Both the position numbers and the translations under genes were made by a program. From Oscillospiraceae bacterium (GTDB lineage: Bacteria > Bacillota > Clostridia > Oscillospirales > Oscillospiraceae): a DNA stretch of 41,851 nucleotides. The stretch lies in assembly GCA_902765025.1 (NCBI GenBank), contig CACWYC010000014.1, positions 1 through 41,851 on the forward strand, given 5' to 3'. The notes under the pieces were generated by a model. It made no database searches and was not told where the DNA came from. It was given only the letters and a program-made list of their open reading frames with translations. Below, piece by piece: positions 1-10,348 of this stretch (the first letter of the stretch is position 1; every line of letters starts with the position of its first letter).

Positions 1-46
1 GTTCCTGCGTGGTTTTTGTTTTCACAACCAAATTCTAACGCAAACG

Positions 47-95
47 AAAGCACCAGCCAAGTCCTTTTTGGACCTAACTGGTGCTTTTGTTTTGC
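47..95 (+). terminator. Rho-independent terminator of an upstream unit
   Basis: A 10-bp perfect stem (AAAGCACCAG at 47-56 pairing with CTGGTGCTTT at 78-87) is followed by a T-rich tail. No gene is visible in positions 1-46, so it probably ends a transcript that enters from outside the window. Confidence 0.75.
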
Positions 96-272
96 GGCGT
101 TATTTTGCAACGCGCCCTTTGAAATTTGTGGGATATTCACAAAATAGCAAAACTTATCGCAGTTTTGTCCTGTGGTGTTTTCCTCCTGCCTTAGGTAAAA
201 TAGAACAAGAGAGGACGGTACCCATCCCGTCATTTCGGTCATAAACACCAAATCATAAGGAGGAAACGGAAA
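96..272 (+). promoter_or_regulatory. Leader region of the ABC uptake locus
   Basis: This stretch holds no gene. A possible -10 box (TAAAAT, 196-201) lies upstream, but no good -35 is found at the usual distance. A strong ribosome site AAGGAGG (258-264) sits 8 bases before the ATG at 273 and fixes that start. The promoter assignment is weak; the ribosome site is clear. Confidence 0.35.
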
Positions 273-1640
273 ATGAAAAAACGTGTTCTTGCATTGATCC
301 TGGTGGCGGCCATGTGCATGAGCCTGCTGGCCGGCTGCGGCGGCGCGCCTGCTGCGTCCGGCGGCGAAGAGCCCGCCGGGAATGAGCCTGCCGCTGAGTT
401 GTCTCCCGTCCAGGCCATCATCAAGGAGGCCCAGGGCATGACCATGGAGGAGCTGGCCCGGAAGGCCATTGAGGAGAGCAACGGCAAGACCCTCTATGGC
501 GTGGGCAACTCCAGCCGCGGCAAGTCCGCCCTGCCCAAGTTCATCGAGTATCTCCAGACCATCGACTCCAGCTACAGCATGGAGTATGAGTGGCAGCAGC
601 CGAAGAACAACAAGATCTTCGATCAGCTGACCTCCGACTCCAAGAAGAGCGAGGGCACCTTCGCCCTGACCCTGATCCAGGACGGCAACCAGATCGAGAG
701 CAAGATGGTGCAGACCGGCGTGCTGGACACCTTCATCCCCAAGGAATGGGCCGAGGCCAACGGCATTGACGCCGAGACCTACACCGGCTATCTGCCCCTG
801 CAGACCCTGAACAAGGTCTTTATGTACAACAACACCGGCTCCTTCAAGCCCACCAACGTCTGGGATTACGTGGGCGAGGGCCAGCACGGCCAGTTCATGG
901 ACATCGACAGCGAGATCGTGGGCAAGAACTTCCTGTATATGCTCACCGCTCCCCAGTATGCCCAGTGGCTCAAGGAGTCCTTCGACAAGCTGAGCGACGA
1001 GCAGAAGGCTTACTTCAAGCCCGTCATCGACGAGGTGGCCCAGGACGCCAAGGATCTGGAGCTGGATGAGAACGGCGCCTATGCCCTGGCCTGGATCAAG
1101 CTGTGGGTGGGCTCCTACAATGCCGTTACCGACGACGGCCCCATCTGCAACAACCTGGTGCAGAAATCCGCCACCGATCAATTCGGCCTGCTGGTGTACT
1201 CCAAGCTCCGCTCCGTGGAGGAGAGCGCCGAGGTCTCCGTCAACAACGTGAACGTGGCGGCCTACGACGAGGGCTATGAGGGCATCGGCGGCTACGGCTA
1301 CTGCCACTACATGTTCGTCACCGACAACTCCCCCCTGCCCTGGACGGCCTGCGCCTTCATCGCCTACATCACCTGCACCGTGGACGGCTTCTCCGCCTGG
1401 GGCAAGGATATGGGCGGCTACTCCTCCAACCCCGTGGTGGCTGCGGGCGTTGAGGAGACCTATCACCACTCCACCGGCGGCTATGTGGACGGTGTGAACA
1501 CCTATCCCAACAAGAACGACCGCGGCTATGACTGGTGGACTACCGACGGCAAGCTGGTCCTGGAGGATCCCGCTTACTGCGCCAAGGTGGCCTTCACCGT
1601 AGGCAGCTGGATCGAGATCCTGGATAAGTACGCCGGCTGA
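273..1640 (+). CDS. ABC transporter substrate-binding lipoprotein
   Basis: The 455-residue product begins with a lipoprotein signal: charged MKKR, a hydrophobic stretch, and lipobox LLAGC with the acylated cysteine at residue 22. A Gly/Ala/Glu-rich linker follows and then a long mature domain rich in Trp and Tyr. It would be tethered outside the membrane and hand substrate to the permease and ATPase encoded next. The position at the head of an AfuABC/PotABCD-like operon supports binding-protein function, although the sequence lacks motifs that name the ligand. The partner genes resemble ferric, phosphoglycerate or phosphonate importers, so an anionic or organophosphate ligand is possible but unproven. 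A hairpin separates it from the permease gene, which would allow the binding protein to be made in excess. Confidence 0.8.
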   Translation: MKKRVLALILVAAMCMSLLAGCGGAPAASGGEEPAGNEPAAELSPVQAIIKEAQGMTMEELARKAIEESNGKTLYGVGNSSRGKSALPKFIEYLQTIDSSYSMEYEWQQPKNNKIFDQLTSDSKKSEGTFALTLIQDGNQIESKMVQTGVLDTFIPKEWAEANGIDAETYTGYLPLQTLNKVFMYNNTGSFKPTNVWDYVGEGQHGQFMDIDSEIVGKNFLYMLTAPQYAQWLKESFDKLSDEQKAYFKPVIDEVAQDAKDLELDENGAYALAWIKLWVGSYNAVTDDGPICNNLVQKSATDQFGLLVYSKLRSVEESAEVSVNNVNVAAYDEGYEGIGGYGYCHYMFVTDNSPLPWTACAFIAYITCTVDGFSAWGKDMGGYSSNPVVAAGVEETYHHSTGGYVDGVNTYPNKNDRGYDWWTTDGKLVLEDPAYCAKVAFTVGSWIEILDKYAG

Positions 1641-1680
1641 TTGCCGCATTGCTGAAAACCGATTCACACTGGCAAGAGCG

Positions 1681-1716
1681 AGGCGCCCTTGGAGCGGTGC
1701 TCCAGGGGCGCCTTTC
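1681..1716 (+). terminator. Intercistronic hairpin (leaky terminator or mRNA stabiliser)
   Basis: AGGCGCC (1681-1687) with inner GGAGC pairs with GCTCC and GGCGCCT (ending 1713), followed by only three T residues. It lies between the binding-protein gene and the permease gene. Such hairpins often set the high binding-protein to permease ratio in ABC operons, either by partial termination or by protecting the upstream mRNA. Confidence 0.55.
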
Positions 1717-1771
1717 CACAGGCAGATGAAGGAACGTCTGCCATCCTGCTCCCAGAAAGGAGAGAAGGCTT

Positions 1772-3598
1772 ATGCATGAAACTCTGCGGCCCAGCGGCAC
1801 AGAGATCTGGCTCAACAAGCTGCGCACATTCTTTTCAAAGCCCTATAACGTGATCCTGCTGCTGCTCGGCATCGTGCTCACCGTCACCACCGTGGCGCCC
1901 ATCATCGCCATTTTGCAGGACACCGTGGCCATCCACCCCGGCACGGTGGATTCCAAGCTCACCGGGCAGACCAGCGGCTATTCCTTTGCCAACTTCGTAG
2001 ACCTCTTCACCAATAAGATCGTCTTCCGGAAGTTCCTGCTGTCCCCGCTGCTGAACACCCTGTACATCTCTGTCGGCACCTGCGTGGTGTCCATTCTTTT
2101 CGGCGGACTGGTGGCCTTCCTGGTGACCCGCACCAACCTGGCCTGGAAGAAGTACATCAGCTCCATCTTCATCTTCCCCTACATCATGCCCCAGTGGACC
2201 CTGGCCGTGGTGTGGCAGAACCTGTTCTGGTCCACCAGGGTCACCGGCACGTCCGACGGCCTCATCGCCTCTCTGTTTCAGGTCTATATGCCCAAGTGGT
2301 GGTGCCAGGGGCTGTTCCCCAGCCTGATGGTGCTGGGCCTGCACTACGCCCCCTTCGCCTACATCCTCATCGGCGGTATCTTCCGCAATATGGACGCCAA
2401 CCTGGAGGAGGCCGCCACCATTCTGGACACCCCCAAGTGGAAAATCATGTTCCGGGTCACCCTGCCTATGGTGAAGCCCGCCATCCTCTCCACGGTGCTG
2501 CTGGTGTTCGGCTCGGCCATGGGCTCCTACCCGGTGCCCCATTATCTGGGCCTGAGCACCCTGTCCACCCAGTATATCTCCATGAACTCCAGCCGCACGG
2601 GCGAGGCGTCCATCCTGGCGGTGATCATGATGATCTTCGGCGTGACCATCATGCTGCTCAACCAGATCAGCCTCACCAGCCGCAAGAGCTACACCACCGT
2701 CACCGGCAAGTCCGGCCAGATCTCCAAGATCAACCTGGGCAAGACCGGGCGCTACGTGATCGCGCTGATCTTGGTCATCGTCACCTTCTTCACCAGCATC
2801 TTCCCCATCGTGTCCTTCGCCTTTGAGACCTTCCTGCCCAACCCCGGCGACTACTCCTTCCTCTACACCGGCAATGCCGAGAACCTCACCACCAAGTGGT
2901 GGATCACCAACGAGAACGTGACGGAAAACGGCATGTACGGCCAGAAGGGCATCCTGTATAACGAAACCATCTGGAAAGCCTTCGGCGGCACCATCCTGGT
3001 CAGCGTGGCCTGCGCCCTCATCGCCGGCACCATCGGCACGCTGGTGGGCTATGCGGTGGCCAAGCAGCGGCGCAGCAAGTGGGCCAACTACGTCAACTCC
3101 GTGGCCTTCCTGCCCTACCTGATGCCGTCCATCGCCGTGGGCGCCGCCTTCTTCGTGCTGCTCTCCAGCGAGAAGATCAACCTGTTCAATACCTACTGGA
3201 TCCTGATCATCGCCGGCACGGTGAAGTACATCCCCTTCGCCAGCCGCTCCTCGCTGAACTCCATGCTCCAGCTCTCCGGCGAGATCGAGGAGGCCGCCAT
3301 CATCCAGGACATCCCCTGGAGCAAGCGGATGCTGCGCATCATCATCCCCATCCAGAAATCCTCCATCATCAGCGGCTATCTGCTGCCCTTTATGACGTGC
3401 CTGCGTGAGCTGAGCCTGTTCATGCTGCTGTGCGTGCAGGGCTTCATCCTCTCCACCACGCTGGACTATTTCGACGAGATGGGCCTGTACGCCTTCTCCA
3501 GCGGCATCAATCTGCTGCTCATCATCACCATCCTTGTGTTCAATACCATCGTCAACAAGCTGACCGGCGCCAGCCTGGACGAGGGAATAGGAGGTTAA
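1772..3598 (+). CDS. ABC transporter permease with two fused membrane domains
   Basis: This 608-residue membrane protein carries two consecutive binding-protein-dependent permease domains in one chain, as in FbpB/AfuB-type importers. Each half has its EAA coupling loop: EEAATILDTPKWK near residue 210 and EEAAIIQDIPWSK near residue 510, each followed by a conserved I/L-P turn. Hydrophobic helices cluster at about residues 25-50, 90-260, 325-355 and 410-600. It would form the whole translocation channel for the ATPase encoded 3 bases downstream. The start ATG at 1772 follows AAAGGAG at 1756-1762. Fusion of the two permease halves is typical of the ferric/2-aminoethylphosphonate-like branch, but the substrate cannot be read from the sequence. 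Confidence 0.88.
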   Translation: MHETLRPSGTEIWLNKLRTFFSKPYNVILLLLGIVLTVTTVAPIIAILQDTVAIHPGTVDSKLTGQTSGYSFANFVDLFTNKIVFRKFLLSPLLNTLYISVGTCVVSILFGGLVAFLVTRTNLAWKKYISSIFIFPYIMPQWTLAVVWQNLFWSTRVTGTSDGLIASLFQVYMPKWWCQGLFPSLMVLGLHYAPFAYILIGGIFRNMDANLEEAATILDTPKWKIMFRVTLPMVKPAILSTVLLVFGSAMGSYPVPHYLGLSTLSTQYISMNSSRTGEASILAVIMMIFGVTIMLLNQISLTSRKSYTTVTGKSGQISKINLGKTGRYVIALILVIVTFFTSIFPIVSFAFETFLPNPGDYSFLYTGNAENLTTKWWITNENVTENGMYGQKGILYNETIWKAFGGTILVSVACALIAGTIGTLVGYAVAKQRRSKWANYVNSVAFLPYLMPSIAVGAAFFVLLSSEKINLFNTYWILIIAGTVKYIPFASRSSLNSMLQLSGEIEEAAIIQDIPWSKRMLRIIIPIQKSSIISGYLLPFMTCLRELSLFMLLCVQGFILSTTLDYFDEMGLYAFSSGINLLLIITILVFNTIVNKLTGASLDEGIGG

Positions 3599-3601
3599 AC
3601 C

Positions 3602-5248
<1,647 letters not shown>

Positions 5249-5261
5249 CAACGTGATACAA

Positions 5262-5297
5262 TAAGGGCGCCGGATCTCCGGCGCCCTTATCCTTGTT
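5262..5297 (+). terminator. Terminator or attenuator between ATPase and HAD genes
   Basis: A perfect 12-bp stem (TAAGGGCGCCGG, loop ATCT, CCGGCGCCCTTA; 5262-5289) is followed by TCCTTGTTTGT. The next gene starts only about 20 bases on with the same orientation, so partial termination would separate the transport genes from the phosphatase and regulatory genes. Confidence 0.7.
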
Positions 5298-5315
5298 TGT
5301 GCGGGAGTATTGGCC

Positions 5316-6119
5316 ATGAATGTGCTTCCCAGGCTGATCGCCTGTGACATCGACGGAACACTGCTGACAGGCGGCGCCACCGCCGTTTCCCTCCGGCTGT
5401 TCCCCCTCATTCACCGTCTGCAGAAGAGGGGCGTTTTGTTTTGCCCCGCCTCCGGCCGGCAGTACCACTCCCTGCGGGGTCTGTTCGCCCCGGTGGCGGA
5501 CGAGCTGTACTACCTCTGCGAAAACGGCGGCATCCTCTTCGGCCCCGGGCCGGAGGACGCCCCACCGGTGCTGTCCAAAACCGTGATCCCCCGGACCGAC
5601 GCCATGGCGCTGGCTCATGGGATGCTGGCGCTGCCCGGCTGCGAGCCCATGCTCTCCGGACAGAACACCGTCTACATCCCCGCCGCCTCCGCCGCCCTGG
5701 CCCGGGTGCTCCGGCAGCAGGTGGGGAACCGGGTGGCGTTTTTTGCCGCGCCGGAGGACGTGGCCGAGGAGATCGTCAAGATCTCCGCCTACTGCCCCAA
5801 CGCCATCCGCCGGATAGAAGAAACGCTGCGGCCCGGCTGGGAGGCCCGGCTGAACGTGGCGGTGGCCGGGGCGGAATGGCTGGATTTCACGCCGGCCAAC
5901 AAGGGCACCGGCCTTCGCCGGCTGTGCCGCCTGCTGGGCGTCGAAACGGCGGAGACCCTGGCCATCGGCGACAACTGGAACGACGTGCCCATGCTTGACG
6001 CGGTGGGCCGGCCCTTTATCATGTCCGGCGCGGCGCCGGCGCTGCTGGCGCGCTACCCCATGCACTGTGACGACGTGGCGGCGCTGCTGGCGCGTCTTAT
6101 GGAGGAGGCGGGAGCATGA
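5316..6119 (+). CDS. HAD-superfamily (Cof-type) phosphatase
   Basis: A 267-residue Cof/IIB-type haloacid dehalogenase-like phosphatase. Motif I is CDIDGTLL with nucleophile D11 and acid/base D13; motif IV is IGDNWNDVPML with magnesium-binding acids at about D219 and D223. The conserved K of motif III is likely in PANKGTGLRRL near 192. Proteins of this class dephosphorylate sugar phosphates, FMN or related small phosphoesters in the cytoplasm. An in-frame TTG at 5310 is possible, but GGGAG at 5303-5307 is better spaced from the ATG at 5316. Its stop overlaps the next start by ATGA, so it is translated together with the regulatory genes, suggesting it acts on the imported compound or a product of it. 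The substrate is unknown. Confidence 0.85.
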   Translation: MNVLPRLIACDIDGTLLTGGATAVSLRLFPLIHRLQKRGVLFCPASGRQYHSLRGLFAPVADELYYLCENGGILFGPGPEDAPPVLSKTVIPRTDAMALAHGMLALPGCEPMLSGQNTVYIPAASAALARVLRQQVGNRVAFFAAPEDVAEEIVKISAYCPNAIRRIEETLRPGWEARLNVAVAGAEWLDFTPANKGTGLRRLCRLLGVETAETLAIGDNWNDVPMLDAVGRPFIMSGAAPALLARYPMHCDDVAALLARLMEEAGA

Positions 6120-7141
6120 AGAGAAAGCAAATGCGCCGTGTGGCGGCGCTTTTGGCGGCCCTTGCGCTGCTGCCTGGCTGCGGCGGCCGGGGCAGCCTGC
6201 CCCTGAAGGAGTTCGCCCCGGCGCCGGAGCAGCGGCTGACCGTATGCACCTCCCATAAAGAGGCGGTTTACGGCCCCATCATCACCGAGTTTCAGGAGCG
6301 CACCGGCATCTGGGTGGAGGTGGTCGCCGGCGGCACGGAGGAGCTGCTGGAGCGCATCTCCGACCAGCGGGACACGCCCCTGTATGACGTGATGTTCGGC
6401 GGCGGCGTGGAGAGTCTGCGCTCCTATGCCGACTGCTTTGAGCCCTGGGCGGGCTCGGAGACGGAGCAGATCCGGCCCGGTCTGCGACAGGCGGACGACG
6501 TGTGCACGCCCTTTTCCGCCCTGCCCATCGTACTCATCTATAATACCCGCCTGGTGCAGCCCGGTGAGCTCACCGGCTGGGCCGATCTGCTGCTGCCCCG
6601 CTGGAAGGGGAGCATCGCTTTTGCCGATCCCGCCGTTTCCGGCTCCAGCTATACCGCCGTCATGACCATGATGACGGCCCTGGGGGGAGAGGAAACGGAG
6701 CTGCTGCGCCGCTTTTATCAGAATCTGGATGGCACCGTTTTGCCCGGCTCCGGCGACGTGCCCTCGGCCGTCAGCGCCGGCACCATGGCCGTGGGCATTA
6801 CTCTGGAGGAGACGGCGGTGAAATGCATCGCCCAAGGCTACCACATCGGCATCGTCTATCCGGAGGAGGGCACCAGCAACCTGCCGGACGGCACGGCCCT
6901 CATTGCCGGCGCGCCCCACAGGGACAATGCCATCGCCTTTCTGGAGTTCGTGCAGAGCGCGGACGTGCAGCAGCGGGTGGTCAGTGATTTTGCCCGCCGC
7001 AGCGTGCGGCTGGACATCGACGACCGCCGGGAGCTTCCCCCGGTGGAGGCGCTGCACACCCTGGACTATGACGTGGCGGCTGCGTCTGCGCATAAAACGG
7101 AGTTTCTCCGTCTTTGGGCAGCGCTGCGGGAGGGGGCATGA
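6116..7141 (+). CDS. Second extracellular solute-binding lipoprotein (PgtC/AfuA-like)
   Basis: A 341-residue lipoprotein with lipobox LLPGC and acylated C22. The mature part begins RLTVCTSHKEAVYGPIITEFQERTGI, typical of the AfuA/FbpA/PgtC cluster of periplasmic binding proteins, and contains VMFGGGVESL and NTRLVQPGELTGWADLL. It sits between a phosphatase and a histidine kinase rather than beside the permease, with 4-base overlaps on both sides. In the phosphoglycerate system of Salmonella, PgtC is a binding-protein-like partner of the PgtB sensor kinase; by analogy this protein may present ligand to the adjoining kinase instead of, or as well as, feeding the transporter. That role is inference from order and family. 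Confidence 0.8.
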   Translation: MKRKQMRRVAALLAALALLPGCGGRGSLPLKEFAPAPEQRLTVCTSHKEAVYGPIITEFQERTGIWVEVVAGGTEELLERISDQRDTPLYDVMFGGGVESLRSYADCFEPWAGSETEQIRPGLRQADDVCTPFSALPIVLIYNTRLVQPGELTGWADLLLPRWKGSIAFADPAVSGSSYTAVMTMMTALGGEETELLRRFYQNLDGTVLPGSGDVPSAVSAGTMAVGITLEETAVKCIAQGYHIGIVYPEEGTSNLPDGTALIAGAPHRDNAIAFLEFVQSADVQQRVVSDFARRSVRLDIDDRRELPPVEALHTLDYDVAAASAHKTEFLRLWAALREGA

Positions 7142-8850
7142 CCATGAGGGAACGATCTTACCGCCGCTGGCTGCTGGACAGCTTTCTTTTGGCCGGCGTC
7201 GTCCCCATGCTGTTGTGCGTGGGATTGATTCTGGCCGTGTTTCAGACCTCAGTGGAGCGCTACGCGCTGGACGTGGGCCAGCGCCGGGTGGATACCATAC
7301 GCAGCGAGCTGGGCAATTTCGCCCGGCGATGTGAGGAGACCCTCCTTCACATTTCAGAGGATGCCCTGATAGAGGAGGCCGTGGCGGGGAGCGTACAGGG
7401 CGACACGGCGGTCTATGCCCTGCTGTATCAGGCGGCAAGCGCCCTGACGCCGGAGGCGGGGCTCTCCCTGTACGATGCCCGCGGGCAGCTGCTGTACACC
7501 ACCGCCGACGGACGCCTTGACGAGACCGTCAGTGTCCGATGGGGGCTGCTGGCCGCCGCCGGGCAGAGCGACACCGCCGTGTTCCGCCGGGTATCCCCTT
7601 ATGACGGCGACGAAGCGGCGAAGCGCTCCTGTGTGCAGATCGCCCGCCCCATCCGTTCCCGCGGGGAGATCCTGGGCTACGCCGTGGCGGACGTGACGGC
7701 GCGGCAGCTCTCCACCCTTCTTGACGACTGGGACGAAGAGGGAGACTACCTGCTGCTGGATCGCTTCTGGAACGAAATCGTCTACTCTCCCGCCCTGCAG
7801 GGGCAGGAGACCGCCGCCGCGCTGCGTGCCTCGCTGCTGGCCTCCGGCGCCGCCACAACGGATAACGACTCTCTCCTCCTGCTGGCGGAGGAGCAGCGCA
7901 GCGGCTTCACCGTGGTGCTGCTGCAGAAGCGGCCTCTGGTGGGGCGGCCCCAGCAGCTGCTGTTCGGCGTAGCCCTGGGTTCCATTGTGCTCAGCGCGCT
8001 GCTGTGCGTCCTGTTTGCCATGCGCCTGAGCCGCCGGGTCTCCGAGCCGGTGCAGGCCCTCAACGCCGCCATGGGGCGGGTGGAGGAGGGCGACCTGGAC
8101 GTGCGGGCCCCGGTGGGCGGCAGCGACGAGCTGGCACAGCTCTCCGGACGCTTCAACCGCATGACCCAGCGCTTGAAGCAGAACCTCAGCGATTCCCTCC
8201 GCCAGCAGCGGGAGCTGGGGGAGACGCGGATGCAGATGCTGCAGGCCCAGCTGAACCCCCATTTTCTCTACAACACGCTGGACACGCTGAAATGGTTGGG
8301 AAAGATACACAGCATCCCGGAGGTATCCGTCATCTCGGCTGATCTGGCGGACATCCTGCGCCGCAGCATCTCCGCAGAGCCCTTCGTGCCCCTTCGCAGT
8401 GCTCTGGCGACCCTGGAGCGCTATATCGAGATTCAGACCATCCGCTTTCCCGGCAAGTTCACCTATCGCGCCCAGGCGGAGCCGGAGACACTGGATCGGC
8501 TGATCCCCAAGCTGATGCTCCAGCCGCTGGTGGAAAACGCGGTGGTCCACGGCTTTGAGGACGGCAGCCGGGGGGAGATCATCGTCGCTGCCCGGCAGGA
8601 GGGAGGGGAGCTGATCCTCGACGTGATGGACAGCGGCTGCGGCATGTCGGAGGAGAGCCGGCGGCGGTTTCTGGCCGCCAAGGCGCCGGGGGCCGGGCCG
8701 GAGCAGGGCCACCTGGGGCTTTACAACGTAGACGCCATGCTGCGGCTCATTTACGGCCAGGAGCACGGCCTCACGCTTATTGACGATATGCCCCGGGGCA
8801 CCCACCTGCGGGCGGTCATTCCGGCCGGGCCGGAGGGAGGAGAGACATGA
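7138..8850 (+). CDS. YesM/LytS-type sensor histidine kinase
   Basis: A 570-residue membrane sensor kinase. A first helix (about 12-35) and second helix (about 274-296) bracket a roughly 240-residue extracellular sensing domain. A HAMP linker follows (about 297-350), then the His_kinase domain with QLNPHFLYNTL (phospho-acceptor H375) and a HATPase domain with VENAVVHGFEDG (N box) and DSGCGMS (G box). The start is taken at ATG 7138, overlapping the preceding stop as ATGA behind GGGAGGGGG; ATG 7144 is a close alternative. The extracellular domain lies beside a binding lipoprotein gene, which fits ligand or ligand-protein sensing. It should phosphorylate the response regulator encoded immediately downstream. 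Confidence 0.92.
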   Translation: MTMRERSYRRWLLDSFLLAGVVPMLLCVGLILAVFQTSVERYALDVGQRRVDTIRSELGNFARRCEETLLHISEDALIEEAVAGSVQGDTAVYALLYQAASALTPEAGLSLYDARGQLLYTTADGRLDETVSVRWGLLAAAGQSDTAVFRRVSPYDGDEAAKRSCVQIARPIRSRGEILGYAVADVTARQLSTLLDDWDEEGDYLLLDRFWNEIVYSPALQGQETAAALRASLLASGAATTDNDSLLLLAEEQRSGFTVVLLQKRPLVGRPQQLLFGVALGSIVLSALLCVLFAMRLSRRVSEPVQALNAAMGRVEEGDLDVRAPVGGSDELAQLSGRFNRMTQRLKQNLSDSLRQQRELGETRMQMLQAQLNPHFLYNTLDTLKWLGKIHSIPEVSVISADLADILRRSISAEPFVPLRSALATLERYIEIQTIRFPGKFTYRAQAEPETLDRLIPKLMLQPLVENAVVHGFEDGSRGEIIVAARQEGGELILDVMDSGCGMSEESRRRFLAAKAPGAGPEQGHLGLYNVDAMLRLIYGQEHGLTLIDDMPRGTHLRAVIPAGPEGGET

Positions 8851-9590
8851 AAAAGGTAGTTGTGGTGGAGGACGAGGCGCTGGTGCGCCGGGGCATCGTG
8901 CTGACGGTGGACTGGGCCTCGGTGGACTGTGTGGTGGTGGGCGAGGCGGAAAACGGCCAGCAGGGCCTGGCCCTCATCCGGGAGAAGCAGCCGGAGCTCA
9001 TCGTCACGGACATACGGATGCCCGTCATCGACGGGCTGGAGATGCTGCGTCTCCTCCGCGCCGAGGGCAGCACGGCCCGTGTGATCTTCCTCACGGCCTA
9101 TTCCGACTTTGCCTACGCCCAATCCGCCCTGAAGCTGGGGGCGGCGGACTATCTGCTCAAGCCCTTCCGGGACGGCGAGCTGGAGAGCGCGGTGGAGAGG
9201 CTCTATCGGCGCGACGCCACGCCTGTCCCCGCCGCCTCGGTGCCGGCCGACGGCAAGCGCAGCAAATACGTGGCCCAGGCCATCCGCTACCTGGAGGCTC
9301 ACTACGGCGATGCGGACGTCGGCGTAGGCTCCGTGGCGGAGCATGTGGGGGTCAGCGAGGGCCATCTGAGCCATCTCTTCAAGGAGGAGACCGGCCAGAC
9401 CATCGGCGCTTTCCTCACCCAGACCCGGATCCGCAGGGCTATGGCCCTGCTGCGGGACTGCCGCAGCAAGGTCTATCTGGTGGCGGAGCAGGTGGGCTAC
9501 CGGGACATCACCTATTTCAGCGCCACATTTAAGAAGATCGTGGGCATGAGCCCCTCGGACTATCAAAAAAGCGCGGAGGAGCCCCGCTGA
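8847..9590 (+). CDS. Response regulator, REC plus AraC-type HTH
   Basis: A 247-residue regulator. The receiver domain (1-120) has the acidic pair VVEDEAL, phospho-acceptor D55 in VTDIRMPVIDG, T at FLTAYSD and K in YLLKPF. A short linker leads to an AraC/XylS DNA-binding domain (about 145-245) with two helix-turn-helix units, VAEHVGVSEGHLSHLFKEETG and VAEQVGYRDITYFSATFKK, ending in the usual PSDYQ. It lacks the long middle region of YesN proteins. Its start overlaps the kinase stop by ATGA, so kinase and regulator are a cognate pair. The likely target is the ABC uptake operon upstream, but no operator could be pinned down. Confidence 0.93.
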   Translation: MKKVVVVEDEALVRRGIVLTVDWASVDCVVVGEAENGQQGLALIREKQPELIVTDIRMPVIDGLEMLRLLRAEGSTARVIFLTAYSDFAYAQSALKLGAADYLLKPFRDGELESAVERLYRRDATPVPAASVPADGKRSKYVAQAIRYLEAHYGDADVGVGSVAEHVGVSEGHLSHLFKEETGQTIGAFLTQTRIRRAMALLRDCRSKVYLVAEQVGYRDITYFSATFKKIVGMSPSDYQKSAEEPR

Positions 9591-9654
9591 GAGAGGCGTG
9601 CCGCCCCATGCGGGCCTGCCGCGGCACACAACGGAAACGGGAGAGGAGAATTCT

Positions 9655-9897
9655 ATGCACATTTTGGAGAATGAGGCGATCCGCCTGGAGATCGCCGACA
9701 AGGGGGCGGAGCTGAGCCGGGTCTGGGACAAGGAGAACCATTGCCAGCGCCTGTGGAGCGCCGACCCCGCCGTGTGGAACCGCCATGCGCCCATCCTCTT
9801 CCCCTTCGTGGGCAAGGTGGTGAACGGGAAATACCGCTTTGCGGGCCGGGAGTATGAGACGAAAACCCAGCATGGCTTTGCCCGGGACCTGGACTTT
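9655..9897 (+). pseudogene. Truncated aldose 1-epimerase (galactose mutarotase-like)
   Basis: About 81 residues match the N-terminus of the LacX/aldose-1-epimerase-like family: ENEAIRLEIADKGAELSRV, WSADPAVWNRHAPILFPFVG and QHGFARDLDF. Full family members are about 290 residues. Homology stops abruptly at about 9897, where antisense transposase sequence begins, and the frame ends at 9927 after ten unrelated codons. A good ribosome site (GAGAGGAG, 9640-9647) precedes the ATG at 9655. It follows the response regulator gene by 64 bases and may once have been the last gene of the uptake operon. The missing part is not seen elsewhere in the window. Confidence 0.85.
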
Positions 9898-10348
9898 TGT
9901 GCCGTATGCAATCATGAACGCTTTTGAGATGATCCGGCTGTTCTCTCGCACTTTGAAATATGTAGCATCTACCGTGAGAAAGGGATATTCCTCTTCAAGA
10001 GGCCGGGTGCGGAACTCGGATACCGACTTGTCCAGATCCTTGCAGACCTCAGATACCGCCGACTTGGAGAACGACGTGCCACAGAGCGTTTCCATGACCT
10101 TGGAGACCTTGCGGGTGGATACTCCGTTGACAACCATCTCCGCCATGCTGGTAATTAGCGCCGCTTCGCTACGCGAGTAGTTGTCAAACACCAGCGTCTT
10201 GAACGGTACATTCCTGTGTCGGGGAACATTCAGTATGAACCTCCCAATCCTGGTGGTTAAGCCACGTTCCCGCGTTCCGTTCCTGCTGTCTGTGCGCTCC
10301 TCTGAACGCTCATACGGCTCCGCCTTGAGCTGCTCCGAAGATTCAACC
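9898..10348 (-). pseudogene. Internal fragment of an IS256-family (mutator) transposase
   Basis: Read on the minus strand, about 150 codons match the IS256 transposase family: EPYERSEERTDSRNGTRERG, VPRHRNVPFKTLVFDNYSRSE, VNGVSTRKVSKVMETL and FLTVDATYFKVRE, whose D is the first acid of the DDE triad. The fragment lacks the N-terminal helices and everything after KAFMIAYGT, including the second and third catalytic acids. No terminal inverted repeats are visible. It is joined directly to the broken epimerase on one side and to a broken DUF3990 gene on the other. It cannot encode an active enzyme. Confidence 0.88.
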
